64,000 nt of DNA, from contig NZ_JAHXYH010000002.1 of NCBI RefSeq assembly GCF_019970065.1, positions 1-64,000 on the forward strand, read 5' to 3'. The stretch comes from Chryseobacterium sp. OSA05B (GTDB lineage Bacteria > Bacteroidota > Bacteroidia > Flavobacteriales > Weeksellaceae). Shown here piece after piece: positions 1 to 9,019 of the stretch (position 1 is the stretch's first letter; every line of letters starts with the position of its first letter). The notes under the pieces were generated by a model. It did not search any database and was not told where the DNA came from. It saw only the letters and a list, made by a program, of their open reading frames with translations. Made by a program: the position numbers and the translations under genes.

Positions 1-320
1 TGATAAAAGATCAATGATGGCTTATCAATCATCAATCATCAATTATAAATCATGATTGATCAGTAATGAGTAATGTGGATCAAGACCTTCCAGTCAATAC
101 ATCAGCGATCAATCATCTTTTATCAATCATCATCTATCTTTAAATAAGCCATAAGCAGAGTAAATAATACTATTCTCATATCTGATCTTCTATATATTTA
201 ATAGGAGAGTGCTTTAAGGTTTTAGCCAAACTTATGTTATTATAAGGAACCAAAGATTTTAAACTGTAAAGATCGTTAACTATTGTCCACTCTTATCCAT
301 CACAATTTAATATACAGAAC
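1..320. other. Non-coding region with ATCAATCATC-type short repeats
   Basis: No supportable gene is present. Bases 1-135 are rich in degenerate copies of ATCAATCATC. TGATAAAAGAT at 1-11 has its inverted match ATCTTTTATCA near 117-127, so the block could fold or be a decayed inverted repeat. Around 200-232 there is a degenerate match to the GGCTTTAGCC repeat family seen elsewhere in the window (AATAGG, then TTTAGCCAAA). Confidence 0.5.
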
Positions 321-348
321 AAAAAAGATGGCCTTTCGACCATCTTTT
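321..348 (-). terminator. Terminator of the metalloprotease gene
   Basis: A 9-bp perfect stem (AAAAGATGG 323-331 with CCATCTTTT 340-348) has an 8-base loop. On the minus strand it is followed by a run of U. It lies just past the stop codon of the minus-strand metalloprotease gene. Confidence 0.8.
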
Positions 349-370
349 GTTATTGTATTTAGAAATAATA

Positions 371-3364
371 TTATTTTTTAATAACAGGTGTTGTAAAAAT
401 CAAACCTTCCTTATCGAAAAGTCTCAGTACATAAGAACCTGCCGAATATTCGGAGAAATTGATATTTCCAGAATATTTTTTTCTTCCGGTCATATTTCTT
501 CCCGACATATCATAGAGTTCATAATGGGTAACCTGTCTGTCTGTAATCACTGAAAGGATATCTCTCACCGGATTAGGGACGATTTTAATATCACTAATAT
601 TCTGATATTCTTTTGTACCTAAACTTGAAGTAAGTGTTAATACTCTAGAATTTTTACTTTCATTTAAGCAGATATTTAAAGCAATAAGCTCACTGACACT
701 TTTTCCGACGAAACTTGATACATTAGCCGCACTGTTATAAGAAATACCTTTTACGGTATATGTGCCTGCCGGAAGAGAAGTAAAGTTGGCTGTAGGGCTC
801 ACGGCCTGAATTTTACCTGTCGAATTGTTGATCGCTACAAATGTATAACTGTACCCAGCCGGTGTTGCAGAAGTTTCATATAGACTTCCAGGACCGGAAG
901 CCGTAAGGGTATAGCTGGTTGCATTGGCAGGATTTGAAAAGTTTGAAATCACAAAGTAATAATCAACTCCTTCATTTAATACCACAGCTTTAGCAGTTCC
1001 GGTAGATGTATAATTTGTACCGTTATAATACGCATTTGATGTTAAGAAATTAGCCAATGTTGCAGGACTTCCTGAATGTACGGAAGTAATCAGAAATCCT
1101 GATGATTTGGAGAAAACATAAGAACCGCTTTCTGTAACTCTGAATTTAAAGGTATTGGTTACAGAATTGCTGCTTGCAGAAACAGGGGCTGTCATTCCGG
1201 AATTGCTGTAAACAATAACGTTATTTGTACTGGTCCCTACATTATATACGAAGGTTTTAGAAGTATAGGCTGCCTCTGCCACTGGAGGAGCAGTCATATT
1301 AAGATTGGCTGCAGGGCTGCCGGAAACCGCTGTAGCTGCAGCCTGTGGTGTAATATAGGTAGAATAAGCCGCACAGTCTGATGTTATGGTGAAATTATTA
1401 TCAGAGACATCAAAGAATTCTGCATAAGGATTGATAACTCCTACTACTTTCACTCTTGCTTTATCTGTAGAAGGGATATATGGAATAGTAGCTGTATAAC
1501 TGCCATTATTCAGAACATTGGATGCTAGAGTATAAGGGAATGAGATTCCACCGTCGATAGATAGTAAAATATCAACATTACTCTTAATTGTATTGGTATT
1601 ATTCACATCCCAGGTAACATTCACATTAGTATTGGCAGCTACCGAAATACTAGTAGCATTCGGATATGAAACCGTTAACGGTCCATTGTTACTCACAGTT
1701 ACAACGATTTCATCAGAATCCAGCCCTCCGTTTGTCACATTATTATCTCTTACGGTAAAACGGAATTTCATATTTCTGGCTACCAGAGGTAAAGCTTCAG
1801 CATCATTGGTAGGTGGATTGTTTTGATTATTAAGGACAAACTGCATCTTAGGAAAATATCTTTCTGTAGTTGAGATGCTTTGTTCAGAACGGAACAAAGG
1901 TGCAGTCGTACTGTTTACAGCAGTATAACCTCCTGTTCCGGTAATGGTGGATCCGAATGCTCCTTTATCATTAGCTGTGGCTATATCAGCCTGTTCCCAG
2001 GTATATGAAAGATTGCTGTCATTCGGGTCAGTAGCAATTCCTTTTAGCTTGAATGGGGTGTTTTTTGGAATGGTAATATCTACTCCTGCATTGGTAGAAG
2101 GAGCCTGGTTGGCACTGGCTACAATGGTGTAGCAGTTGGCCGGTGATTGCAGATAAGCAAGCATTTGATCTAAACTTCTTGCATTAAAATAATTTAAATT
2201 ATTATTACCTGTATTGGTCTGATTATTTGGAGTTGAACAGTTGGTAGAATATCCCATAATCGTTGATCCGCCACCGGGTTCAATGGCGGCACCTGCATTC
2301 CAACCGCTTGTACAAAATGTAGGACTACTGGCACTTCCTCCAACCGCATTATAGGTATGTCCTGCGGAGAACTGATGACCCATTTCATGCGCAATTAATC
2401 CTGCAACAACACCTTTAGGCATGGTGAGTGCCCATTGGCTCCAAGCTCTTGATTTTGAAGTATTGTTACATGGCTGTGGGCCAGCCTGGCCCTGTGCTCC
2501 GCCACTGCTTAAAATATTGAATGTATGCCCTATATCATATTTATTATAAACCAACGTCGTGTTGGTATTTAAAGTGTTAAAACCTGTTTGAGAATTAGCT
2601 GCACTGGCAAAAGAAGGATCCACAGTGAATGGATCAGTGGCAGGATCAGTAAATATCAGGGTTTTATTAGTAGTATCAGCGATAAGACCAAACGTTACGG
2701 AAACTTCTGATTCATAAATCTTATTGATCAGGTTCACCATATTGACCGCTTCAGCCAATGCATCATCCGTATTTCCGGCAAAAGCCTGCGTAAATTCACC
2801 GGTAGTAGCTACGGCCAGCCTGAATTTTCTGATCTGGTTTCCAAATGGAAAGTTGGCCGCTGATTTTGAGGTTAAGGATTGTTTAACGATCGCTAACTCC
2901 TTAATTATATCATTTTCTTCCACTCCGCAGGTAAATCTTTCGTCAAACTTTGAGAAAGCATTGTAAATCCTGTACTGGCCGGGAGATGTTTTGTAGCGCT
3001 CTACAATAAAATAGCCTTCATCATTTTTAATAATGGCATTAAAGTGATCTTTAAAAACAGACAGTTTCAAAGATGAACCCCGATCTTCACTCACACCATC
3101 AAAAGTAAGAATTGAATTAAGTCTCTCTTCTGTAAGGCTGTTCTCGCTTAAATTAAATTTAATACTTTTTCCGTTTTCCGAAGGAATGGTGATCCAGACC
3201 TTTGAAATTTTTTCTTTTTTTAACCGGCTTTCTCTAAACTGGCTTTCGAATTTTTGAAAATCGAAAGGGAATTCACTACCTGGTAATGAGGCTTCTTTTG
3301 AAATATTTTGTCCCCAGAAAAAAGTATAAATGATTAATAAAATAAAAGTTAATTTATATCTCAT
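371..3364 (-). CDS. Secreted reprolysin-like (M12B-type) zinc metalloprotease with T9SS sorting tail
   Basis: A 997-residue secreted protease. It has an N-terminal signal peptide (about residues 1-19), a pro-region, then a metzincin catalytic domain with the zinc motif HEMGHQFSAGH starting at His326 and a Met-turn (STIMGY) about 45 residues later. The middle holds Ig/fibronectin-like and pre-peptidase-like beta domains. The last 75 or so residues (VPNPVRDIL, then SAGSYVLRLF) are a type A T9SS sorting domain, so the product is predicted to cross the outer membrane through T9SS and be released or anchored. The oddity is Ser at motif position 8, where the metzincin consensus HExxHxxGxxH has Gly, with Gly moved to position 10. 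The substrate is unknown. The gene stands alone with its own terminator. Confidence 0.93.
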   Translation of the reverse strand: MRYKLTFILLIIYTFFWGQNISKEASLPGSEFPFDFQKFESQFRESRLKKEKISKVWITIPSENGKSIKFNLSENSLTEERLNSILTFDGVSEDRGSSLKLSVFKDHFNAIIKNDEGYFIVERYKTSPGQYRIYNAFSKFDERFTCGVEENDIIKELAIVKQSLTSKSAANFPFGNQIRKFRLAVATTGEFTQAFAGNTDDALAEAVNMVNLINKIYESEVSVTFGLIADTTNKTLIFTDPATDPFTVDPSFASAANSQTGFNTLNTNTTLVYNKYDIGHTFNILSSGGAQGQAGPQPCNNTSKSRAWSQWALTMPKGVVAGLIAHEMGHQFSAGHTYNAVGGSASSPTFCTSGWNAGAAIEPGGGSTIMGYSTNCSTPNNQTNTGNNNLNYFNARSLDQMLAYLQSPANCYTIVASANQAPSTNAGVDITIPKNTPFKLKGIATDPNDSNLSYTWEQADIATANDKGAFGSTITGTGGYTAVNSTTAPLFRSEQSISTTERYFPKMQFVLNNQNNPPTNDAEALPLVARNMKFRFTVRDNNVTNGGLDSDEIVVTVSNNGPLTVSYPNATSISVAANTNVNVTWDVNNTNTIKSNVDILLSIDGGISFPYTLASNVLNNGSYTATIPYIPSTDKARVKVVGVINPYAEFFDVSDNNFTITSDCAAYSTYITPQAAATAVSGSPAANLNMTAPPVAEAAYTSKTFVYNVGTSTNNVIVYSNSGMTAPVSASSNSVTNTFKFRVTESGSYVFSKSSGFLITSVHSGSPATLANFLTSNAYYNGTNYTSTGTAKAVVLNEGVDYYFVISNFSNPANATSYTLTASGPGSLYETSATPAGYSYTFVAINNSTGKIQAVSPTANFTSLPAGTYTVKGISYNSAANVSSFVGKSVSELIALNICLNESKNSRVLTLTSSLGTKEYQNISDIKIVPNPVRDILSVITDRQVTHYELYDMSGRNMTGRKKYSGNINFSEYSAGSYVLRLFDKEGLIFTTPVIKK

Positions 3365-3491
3365 AATAAAGTGATTTTATTTATAAAGTTAATAAATAAA
3401 AAGAAACGACAATATGAATTATTTATCATATTGCCGCTTTATTGATGTTTATCAAAAAAATAAACTTAATTTTAATATATCGTGAATATTT

Positions 3492-5120
3492 TTATACTTG
3501 AATAACTCCTAGGTTAAATTTTTCCGTAATTGGGGAGTGGTTTGCGGCTTCAATACCCATGGAAATCCATTTTCTTGTATCAGTAGGGTTAATAATAGCA
3601 TCCGTCCAAAGCCTTGCTGCGGCATAAGTAGCTTCAGTCTGCTTTTGGTATCTTTTGGTGATGGTATCTAGAATTTCATTATGTTCTTCTTCAGTGATCA
3701 TCTTACCTTGCTTCTTTAAAGTAGATTCCTGAATCTGTACCAAAACTTTGGCTGCCTGAGATCCTCCCATTACAGCCAGATCAGCCCAAGGCCACGCCAC
3801 GATCAGTCTCGGATCGTAAGCTTTACCACACATGGCATAATTTCCTGCTCCGTAAGAATTTCCTGTAATGATCGTGAATTTTGGAACTACCGAATTGGAA
3901 ACGGCATTCACCATTTTAGCACCATCTTTAATAATACCTCCATGCTCAGATTTCGAACCTACCATAAATCCTGTAACATCCTGAAGGAAAACCAAAGGAA
4001 TCTTTCTCTGATTACAGTTAGCGATAAACCTTGTTGATTTATCAGCAGAGTCTGAATAAATGACACCTCCAAACTGCATTTCACCTTTTCCGCTTTTAAC
4101 AAGTTTTCTCTGATTCGCTACGATTCCTACGGACCAGCCATCAATTCTAGCTGTAGCACAAATGATGCTTTTCCCGTAATCAGGTTTGTATTCTTCGTAT
4201 TCTGAATTATCCACTAAACATTTAATGATCTCGTAAGTGTCATACTGTTCCGCTCTTGAAACTGGAACGATGCCGAAAATATTATCGGGATTTTCTTTTG
4301 GAGGAAAGCTTTCTATTCTGTCGAATCCGGCCTTTTCAGTACTTCCAAGAGATTTCATGATATTTTTGATTCGGTCTAAAGCATCTTTGTCATCTTTAGC
4401 CTTATAATCCGTCACTCCTGAAATAGAGCAGTGCGTGGTAGCTCCACCCAAAGTTTCATTATCAATACTTTCACCGATGGCTGCTTTTACAAGGTAACTT
4501 CCGGCAAGGAAAATAGAACCCGTTTTATCCACAATCATCGCTTCATCACTCATAATAGGAAGATAAGCTCCTCCCGCTACACAGCTTCCCATCACTGCAG
4601 AGATCTGAATGATTCCCATCGAACTCATTTTGGCATTATTTCTGAAAATTCGTCCGAAATGCTCTTTATCAGGGAAGATTTCATCCTGCATAGGAAGGTA
4701 CACTCCTGCAGAGTCTACAAGATAGATAATTGGAAGTTTGTTTTCCATCGCGATTTCCTGTGCTCTCAGGTTTTTCTTTCCGGTAATCGGGAACCATGCA
4801 CCTGCTTTTACAGAAGCATCATTCGCTACCACCAGACATTGTCTACCCGAAACATATCCCATCACGACTACAACTCCTCCGCTAGGACATCCGCCATGCT
4901 CTTTATACATTTCATAGCCAGCAAATGCACCGATTTCTATGGAATCCGAACCTTTGTCGAGAAGATATTCAACTCTTTCTCTTGCTGTCATTTTTCCTTC
5001 GTCACGAAGCTTTTGAAGCCTCTTTTCACCGCCTCCTTTTTTTATTTCAGCGAGCAATTGATTAAGATCGGATAATTTTAATCGGTTTTGATCTTCCCGT
5101 TTGTTGAATTCAAGGTCCAT
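3492..5120 (-). CDS. Acyl-CoA carboxylase beta subunit (carboxyltransferase)
   Basis: 542 residues, the usual length for the carboxyltransferase subunit of propionyl-, methylcrotonyl- or acetyl-CoA carboxylases. It moves the carboxyl group from biotin to an acyl-CoA in the cytoplasm. Two crotonase-fold halves are visible (about residues 30-280 and 290-540). The first has the Gly-rich oxyanion loop GGAYLPIMSDEAM and the second SYGAGNYAMCG. No biotin carboxylase or biotin carrier gene is adjacent, so the partner subunit is encoded elsewhere and the substrate cannot be settled; overall length and N-terminus resemble methylcrotonyl-CoA carboxylase beta. The gene is monocistronic. A near-consensus -7 element (TATCTTTA) lies on the minus strand about 25 bases upstream. 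Confidence 0.93.
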   Translation of the reverse strand: MDLEFNKREDQNRLKLSDLNQLLAEIKKGGGEKRLQKLRDEGKMTARERVEYLLDKGSDSIEIGAFAGYEMYKEHGGCPSGGVVVVMGYVSGRQCLVVANDASVKAGAWFPITGKKNLRAQEIAMENKLPIIYLVDSAGVYLPMQDEIFPDKEHFGRIFRNNAKMSSMGIIQISAVMGSCVAGGAYLPIMSDEAMIVDKTGSIFLAGSYLVKAAIGESIDNETLGGATTHCSISGVTDYKAKDDKDALDRIKNIMKSLGSTEKAGFDRIESFPPKENPDNIFGIVPVSRAEQYDTYEIIKCLVDNSEYEEYKPDYGKSIICATARIDGWSVGIVANQRKLVKSGKGEMQFGGVIYSDSADKSTRFIANCNQRKIPLVFLQDVTGFMVGSKSEHGGIIKDGAKMVNAVSNSVVPKFTIITGNSYGAGNYAMCGKAYDPRLIVAWPWADLAVMGGSQAAKVLVQIQESTLKKQGKMITEEEHNEILDTITKRYQKQTEATYAAARLWTDAIINPTDTRKWISMGIEAANHSPITEKFNLGVIQV

Positions 5121-5261
5121 AAAATTTCAATTTTTTACGCCTAAAGATACTATTTTTATAACGAATACACACCGAAGTAAAACAAGTGTTTAATATATTG
5201 GTTCTCAGAAATTTGTGAAATTTTTAACAAAAATTTATTTTTAAATTACTTATATTTTCTA

Positions 5262-5385
5262 TAACTTTACTTCAGAGTTAAGGGGATAATATTCCCTGCT
5301 AAATACTCTAAGTTCCTAGTTTATTTTTTTAATAGTTTATTATTTGAAGGCCCTGAACGTTGAACAAATTTTCAGGGTTTTTTTA
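5262..5385 (+). ncRNA. Candidate small non-coding RNA ending in an intrinsic terminator
   Basis: This plus-strand terminator (CCCTGAA 5351-5357, TTCAGGG 5371-5377, then seven T) lies between two minus-strand genes and follows no plus-strand ORF. About 80 bases upstream is a near-consensus -7 element (TAACTTTA 5262-5269). The implied transcript of about 110 nt starts near 5276 and contains a second hairpin, GGGGATAATATTCCC. This fits an independent small RNA. I cannot assign a family; 6S-like and Flavo-1 RNAs are possibilities to test. It is an inference from layout only. Confidence 0.4.
5351..5384 (+). terminator. Intrinsic terminator with no upstream plus-strand gene
   Basis: A 7-bp GC-rich stem is followed by seven T residues on the plus strand. 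The complementary direction lacks a U tract. It defines the 3' end of the candidate small RNA. Confidence 0.75.
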
Positions 5386-5424
5386 TGCTCATACAATTAA
5401 TAATCGAAAAGCGATATCGGAACA

Positions 5425-5958
5425 TTAAATTGAATAATATTTTCTGTATTCTACAATATCGAGAAATGAGGATTGGCCTTTATTTTTCCGGTATTTTTTA
5501 TAAGGTATAAAACCTAATTTTTCCGGTATTTTTCTACTGGCTATATTTCCCTTATCAACCGGATAGCGTATATATTTAAAAGTAAAGTTATTTTCTAAAA
5601 ATTCAATCAGGCTCATTATTATTTCAGTTCCCAGCCCAATACCCTGCACGCTTTTTTTCAGCCATAACCCCAATTCCACAGATTCTGATGTTATATGATG
5701 GATACCACAGCAACCTATAAAATTATTTTCAGAGTCAATTGCAACCATTACCAAGTCGGTATTGTCTGACAGTGTTTTTTTTGATTCTTCCACGAAGCTT
5801 AGAATATCATTTCTATCACCTTCAGGGTTGAAAGGCATATATCTAGTAATTTCTGCAGTGAAGTGGGTGTTGATATCGTCAACATATGATTCTTCTACTG
5901 GTTTTAACAGTAGTCGATCTGTTTTAATTCTAATATCCCTATTTAATATCATTTTCAA
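5425..5958 (-). CDS. GNAT family N-acetyltransferase (RimJ/RimL-like)
   Basis: 177 residues with the RimJ/RimL-type acetyltransferase layout: an N-terminal strand (IKTDRLLLKPV), an acceptor loop, then the acetyl-CoA binding core VQGIGLGTEIIMSLIEFL (a Q/R-x-x-G-x-G/A variant) and the late motif ASRKIPEKLGF. It should transfer an acetyl group from acetyl-CoA to an amine, possibly a protein N-terminus or a small molecule; the substrate cannot be read from sequence. It is isolated between a candidate small RNA and a divergent transporter gene. Confidence 0.87.
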   Translation of the reverse strand: MKMILNRDIRIKTDRLLLKPVEESYVDDINTHFTAEITRYMPFNPEGDRNDILSFVEESKKTLSDNTDLVMVAIDSENNFIGCCGIHHITSESVELGLWLKKSVQGIGLGTEIIMSLIEFLENNFTFKYIRYPVDKGNIASRKIPEKLGFIPYKKYRKNKGQSSFLDIVEYRKYYSI

Positions 5959-6170
5959 ATTTATAATTCTTTTATTGAGTGCAGGAAATCATGTGCATTG
6001 TCCTGTGAAACAACAGTTGCTTTTGTTTGATATGAAATTTTAATTTCAATATTTTATATTTTTAGGTGATTATGATCGATTGTTTAGGAAAAATAAGGTG
6101 AATATGCATTAATTATTTTTTTATTAAAGTAAAATTTATATTTTTTATGAGATTTGTAAAAGCCTATTTG

Positions 6171-6178
6171 TAAATTTG
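6171..6178 (+). promoter_or_regulatory. -7 element of the DMT transporter promoter
   Basis: TAAATTTG fits the Bacteroidota -7 consensus TAnnTTTG exactly and lies 28 bases before the ATG. A TTTG 14 bases further upstream is a possible -33 element. Confidence 0.6.
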
Positions 6179-6206
6179 CCTGTTAAAAATTTACAGAAGT
6201 TAGGAT

Positions 6207-7094
6207 ATGCAAAAATTAGCACTTTTCAGGTTGCATTTGATTGTTTTTTTGTGGGGGTTTACTGCAATTTTAGGAAAACTGATTCATGCCAATGCTCAGA
6301 TCCTCGTATTTTACAGGATGCTTTTTGCTGCTATATTCCTTTTTATATTTATTAGAATTTACAAAAAAGAGAGCATAAAAGTATCGAAGAAGATCTTTTT
6401 TCAGCTAGCCGGTATTGGCTGTGCTATGGCTCTCCATTGGTATTGTTTTTTTTATTCCATTAAAGTATCGAATGTTTCCATTGCATTGAGCTGCCTGTCA
6501 CTTTCTACTTTATTTGCTTCCATATTAGAACCCATTATTTTTAAAAGAAAGATCGATATTTCGGAAGTTGTCATGGGCGTAGTGATTGTTGCCTGTATTT
6601 TACTGATCTTTAAAACAGAGTTTCATTTTAAGGAAGGAATCATCTATGGGGTTCTCTGTGCGATATTCGGAACTATTTTCTCTGTTTTTAACGGGAAGAT
6701 GTTTGGAAAAACGAGTTCCGGAAATATTATATTTTATGAAATCTTCTGCGGATGGTTGGTTCTTGCTCTATTTTATATGGCGACAGGACAGATTTTTCAG
6801 ATGAATGAAATAAACTACAGAGATCTGGCGTTAATATGCTTGTTAGCCAGTGTTTTTACAGCTTTTCCAATGCTGGAATCTGTAAACCTGATGAAATATA
6901 TTTCACCGTTTACCTTAATTTTAACAGTTAATTTAGAACCAGTTTACGGAATTATACTAGCTTTTTTTATCTTTGGGGAATCAGAAGAAATGAGCCCTGT
7001 ATTTTATGGAGCTTCAGGCGTTATGATACTGGCAATCATTGTCAATGGATTGATGAAATCCAGGAAAACAAAAAAACAAAAAAACTTTAACTAG
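6207..7094 (+). CDS. DMT-superfamily transporter with two EamA domains
   Basis: 295 residues with about ten hydrophobic helices in two EamA repeats (about residues 5-135 and 145-285), the family's normal length. It starts LFRLHLIVFLWGFTAILGKL, the usual first helix of drug/metabolite transporters. It is an inner-membrane exporter or permease of small metabolites; the substrate is unknown. The C-terminus is a short basic tail (KSRKTKKQKN). Only 12 bases separate its stop from the PorV-like gene, so the two are likely co-transcribed. Confidence 0.92.
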   Translation: MQKLALFRLHLIVFLWGFTAILGKLIHANAQILVFYRMLFAAIFLFIFIRIYKKESIKVSKKIFFQLAGIGCAMALHWYCFFYSIKVSNVSIALSCLSLSTLFASILEPIIFKRKIDISEVVMGVVIVACILLIFKTEFHFKEGIIYGVLCAIFGTIFSVFNGKMFGKTSSGNIIFYEIFCGWLVLALFYMATGQIFQMNEINYRDLALICLLASVFTAFPMLESVNLMKYISPFTLILTVNLEPVYGIILAFFIFGESEEMSPVFYGASGVMILAIIVNGLMKSRKTKKQKNFN

Positions 7095-7106
7095 CATCAA
7101 ATTTAT

Positions 7107-8189
7107 ATGATGAAGAAATATTTTTTACTTGCATTTTCACTGCTGTTTGGGCTCTCTCAATCTCAGATCATAAGAAAATACTCCAATGAATTTTTAAATA
7201 TCGGAGCTGGAGCAAGAGGACTGGCCATGGGTGGAGCTGTAATTTCCAATCAGGACGATGTATATGCCCCGATGTGGAACCCCGCAGGTTTAATGGCTAT
7301 CGAAAGAGACTGGCAGGGCGCAGCAATGCACGCAGAATATTTCGAATCTATTGCCAAATATGATTATCTGGCTTACGCAAAAGTACTGGAAGAAGGTGTA
7401 TTCGGGGTTTCTATAGTAAGATTGGGGGTAGACAATATCCTGAACACTACACAAATGATCGATGCAGAAGGGAATATTGACTATGACAAGATCACCAAAT
7501 TTTCCCAGTCTGACTACGCAGCTATTCTTTCCTATGCTTTTCATCCTGCCGGAAATCCTAAACTGGATGTAGGGGTGAATGCCAAAATTGTTTACAGAAA
7601 TGTAGGAAAATTTGCCAGCGGTTATGGTTTCGGTTTTGACGTGGGGGCTATTTATAAAGCAGATAATGGTTGGAAATTTGGAGGGATGTTGCGTGATGCA
7701 ACGACTACTGTCAACTTCTGGAGCATCAACCAGGGGGAACTTTCTACTATTGTAAATGGTGAAGAATTTAACCCGGCTCCAAAAGATAAAATGGAGCTTA
7801 CCATGCCTAAACTGAATGTGGGGGCAAGTAAAGTATTCAATATCAACAGCAGTCTGTATGTATTACCGGAAGCAGGGATCAATGTCGATTTCGCGAAAAC
7901 GGCAGCGCTGGTTTCTACAGATTTTGCCAGCCTTACGCCTTATGCGGGTGCTGAACTTGGCTATCAGAAAATGATTTTCGTAAGACTTGGGGTAAACAGA
8001 TTCCAGTCTATTACAGATATTGAGGACCTAAAGAGAAAAGTTTCTTTCCAGCCGAGCGCAGGTATCGGGATAAAATACAGAGGGCTTACACTGGATTATG
8101 CCATCACCAATTCAGGTATAGGAGGATCTAATTTCTATTCTAATTTTTTCTCTCTTAAACTGGATATGGGGCAGTTTAGAAATGATTAA
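7107..8189 (+). CDS. PorV/PorQ family outer-membrane protein
   Basis: 360 residues: a signal peptide (cleavage near LFGLSQSQ), then NIGAGARGLAMGGAVISNQDD and MWNPAGL, the hallmark opening of the PorV/PorQ (UPF0164-related) family, followed by amphipathic strands expected to form an outer-membrane barrel. PorV and PorQ proteins serve T9SS as shuttle and attachment components, but the family also has members of unknown role, so a direct T9SS function is not certain. A GATG start pair (7107 or 7110) is equivalent. It is followed after about 20 bases by a small secreted-protein gene. Confidence 0.85.
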   Translation: MMKKYFLLAFSLLFGLSQSQIIRKYSNEFLNIGAGARGLAMGGAVISNQDDVYAPMWNPAGLMAIERDWQGAAMHAEYFESIAKYDYLAYAKVLEEGVFGVSIVRLGVDNILNTTQMIDAEGNIDYDKITKFSQSDYAAILSYAFHPAGNPKLDVGVNAKIVYRNVGKFASGYGFGFDVGAIYKADNGWKFGGMLRDATTTVNFWSINQGELSTIVNGEEFNPAPKDKMELTMPKLNVGASKVFNINSSLYVLPEAGINVDFAKTAALVSTDFASLTPYAGAELGYQKMIFVRLGVNRFQSITDIEDLKRKVSFQPSAGIGIKYRGLTLDYAITNSGIGGSNFYSNFFSLKLDMGQFRND

Positions 8190-8212
8190 CTTTGACATGT
8201 AATTTAAAAGCA

Positions 8213-8965
8213 ATGAAAAAAATATCAGTAATAGCGTCTTTTTTTTTAGTAACTGCTGTTTTTGGACAGAAAGTTTCTGATTATAAATATATTTCCGTTC
8301 CGGAAAAACTCAAAGATTTCGATAAAGATTCCTATGGACTTGAAACCTCTCTGGCAAAAGGATTGACGGGTAAAAAATATACAGTGGTACAAGGAATAAA
8401 GGAATGGCCGTCCGATGCCAGAGAAAATCCTTGTCATGTTTTATATGCCAATCTTTTAGACAACAGTAACTTTTTAAAAAACAGGGTACTGATTGAAGTG
8501 AAAGACTGTAATGAGAAAACTGTTTTTTCTTCCAAAGGATCTTCCAATATTAAAGATTTTAAGGAGGGATTTCAGGATGCTCTTAAACAGGCTCTTATAG
8601 CAGTTCCTGTTTCTTATCCTACAGAAAAAGTTCAGACTGTAAAAGCAGAACCTGCAGTTACTGAAGCGATCAGTAAAAATGATGCACCTTCTTCTTCACC
8701 TATTTCAGAAAATAAATCCGGAAAATATTCAAACGGGAAGTGGAACCTTCAGAAAATTCAGGTAGACAATAATCAGTTTATCCTGGCAGACAGTGGAAGT
8801 TCTGTGCCATTTGCTGTTTTCAAAGCTTCTTCAAAGAAAGATGTCTTCAGAGTAAAGCTTGCAGACGGAACTTATACCATCGGATATGTTGAAAATGGTA
8901 ATATCATCATTGATATGCCACAATCTAACGGTGAGTTTTCTAAAGAAGTATTTTCGTCAAAATAA
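8213..8965 (+). CDS. Secreted protein of unknown function
   Basis: 250 residues from the ATG at 8213, chosen because it begins a clean signal peptide (MKKISVIASFFLVTAVFGQ); an upstream in-frame start at 8192 would add seven residues before it. The first part (about 25-140) contains one Cys pair (NPCHV and VKDCN). A low-complexity Ser/Ala-rich linker (about 145-180) separates it from a C-terminal beta-rich segment. I do not recognise the family. It follows the PorV-like gene by 23 bases and ends in a strong terminator, so it closes the DMT-PorV operon; an envelope location is likely. Confidence 0.8.
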   Translation: MKKISVIASFFLVTAVFGQKVSDYKYISVPEKLKDFDKDSYGLETSLAKGLTGKKYTVVQGIKEWPSDARENPCHVLYANLLDNSNFLKNRVLIEVKDCNEKTVFSSKGSSNIKDFKEGFQDALKQALIAVPVSYPTEKVQTVKAEPAVTEAISKNDAPSSSPISENKSGKYSNGKWNLQKIQVDNNQFILADSGSSVPFAVFKASSKKDVFRVKLADGTYTIGYVENGNIIIDMPQSNGEFSKEVFSSK

Positions 8966-8987
8966 GAATACGCTATCAATAATATAC

Positions 8988-9019
8988 AATCCTTAATTCC
9001 ACGAATTAGGGATTTTTTT
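8988..9019 (+). terminator. Terminator of the DMT-PorV operon
   Basis: The 12-bp stem AATCCTTAATTC (8988-8999) pairs with GAATTAGGGATT (9003-9014) through one G-U pair, with a 3-base loop and a T run. It abuts the convergent uvrC stop codon. Confidence 0.85.

Noticed and set aside
4431..5075. 214-codon plus-strand frame opposite the carboxylase gene
   Set aside because: It is antisense to a clear acyl-CoA carboxylase, has no recognisable domain and has the composition expected of a mirrored coding strand.
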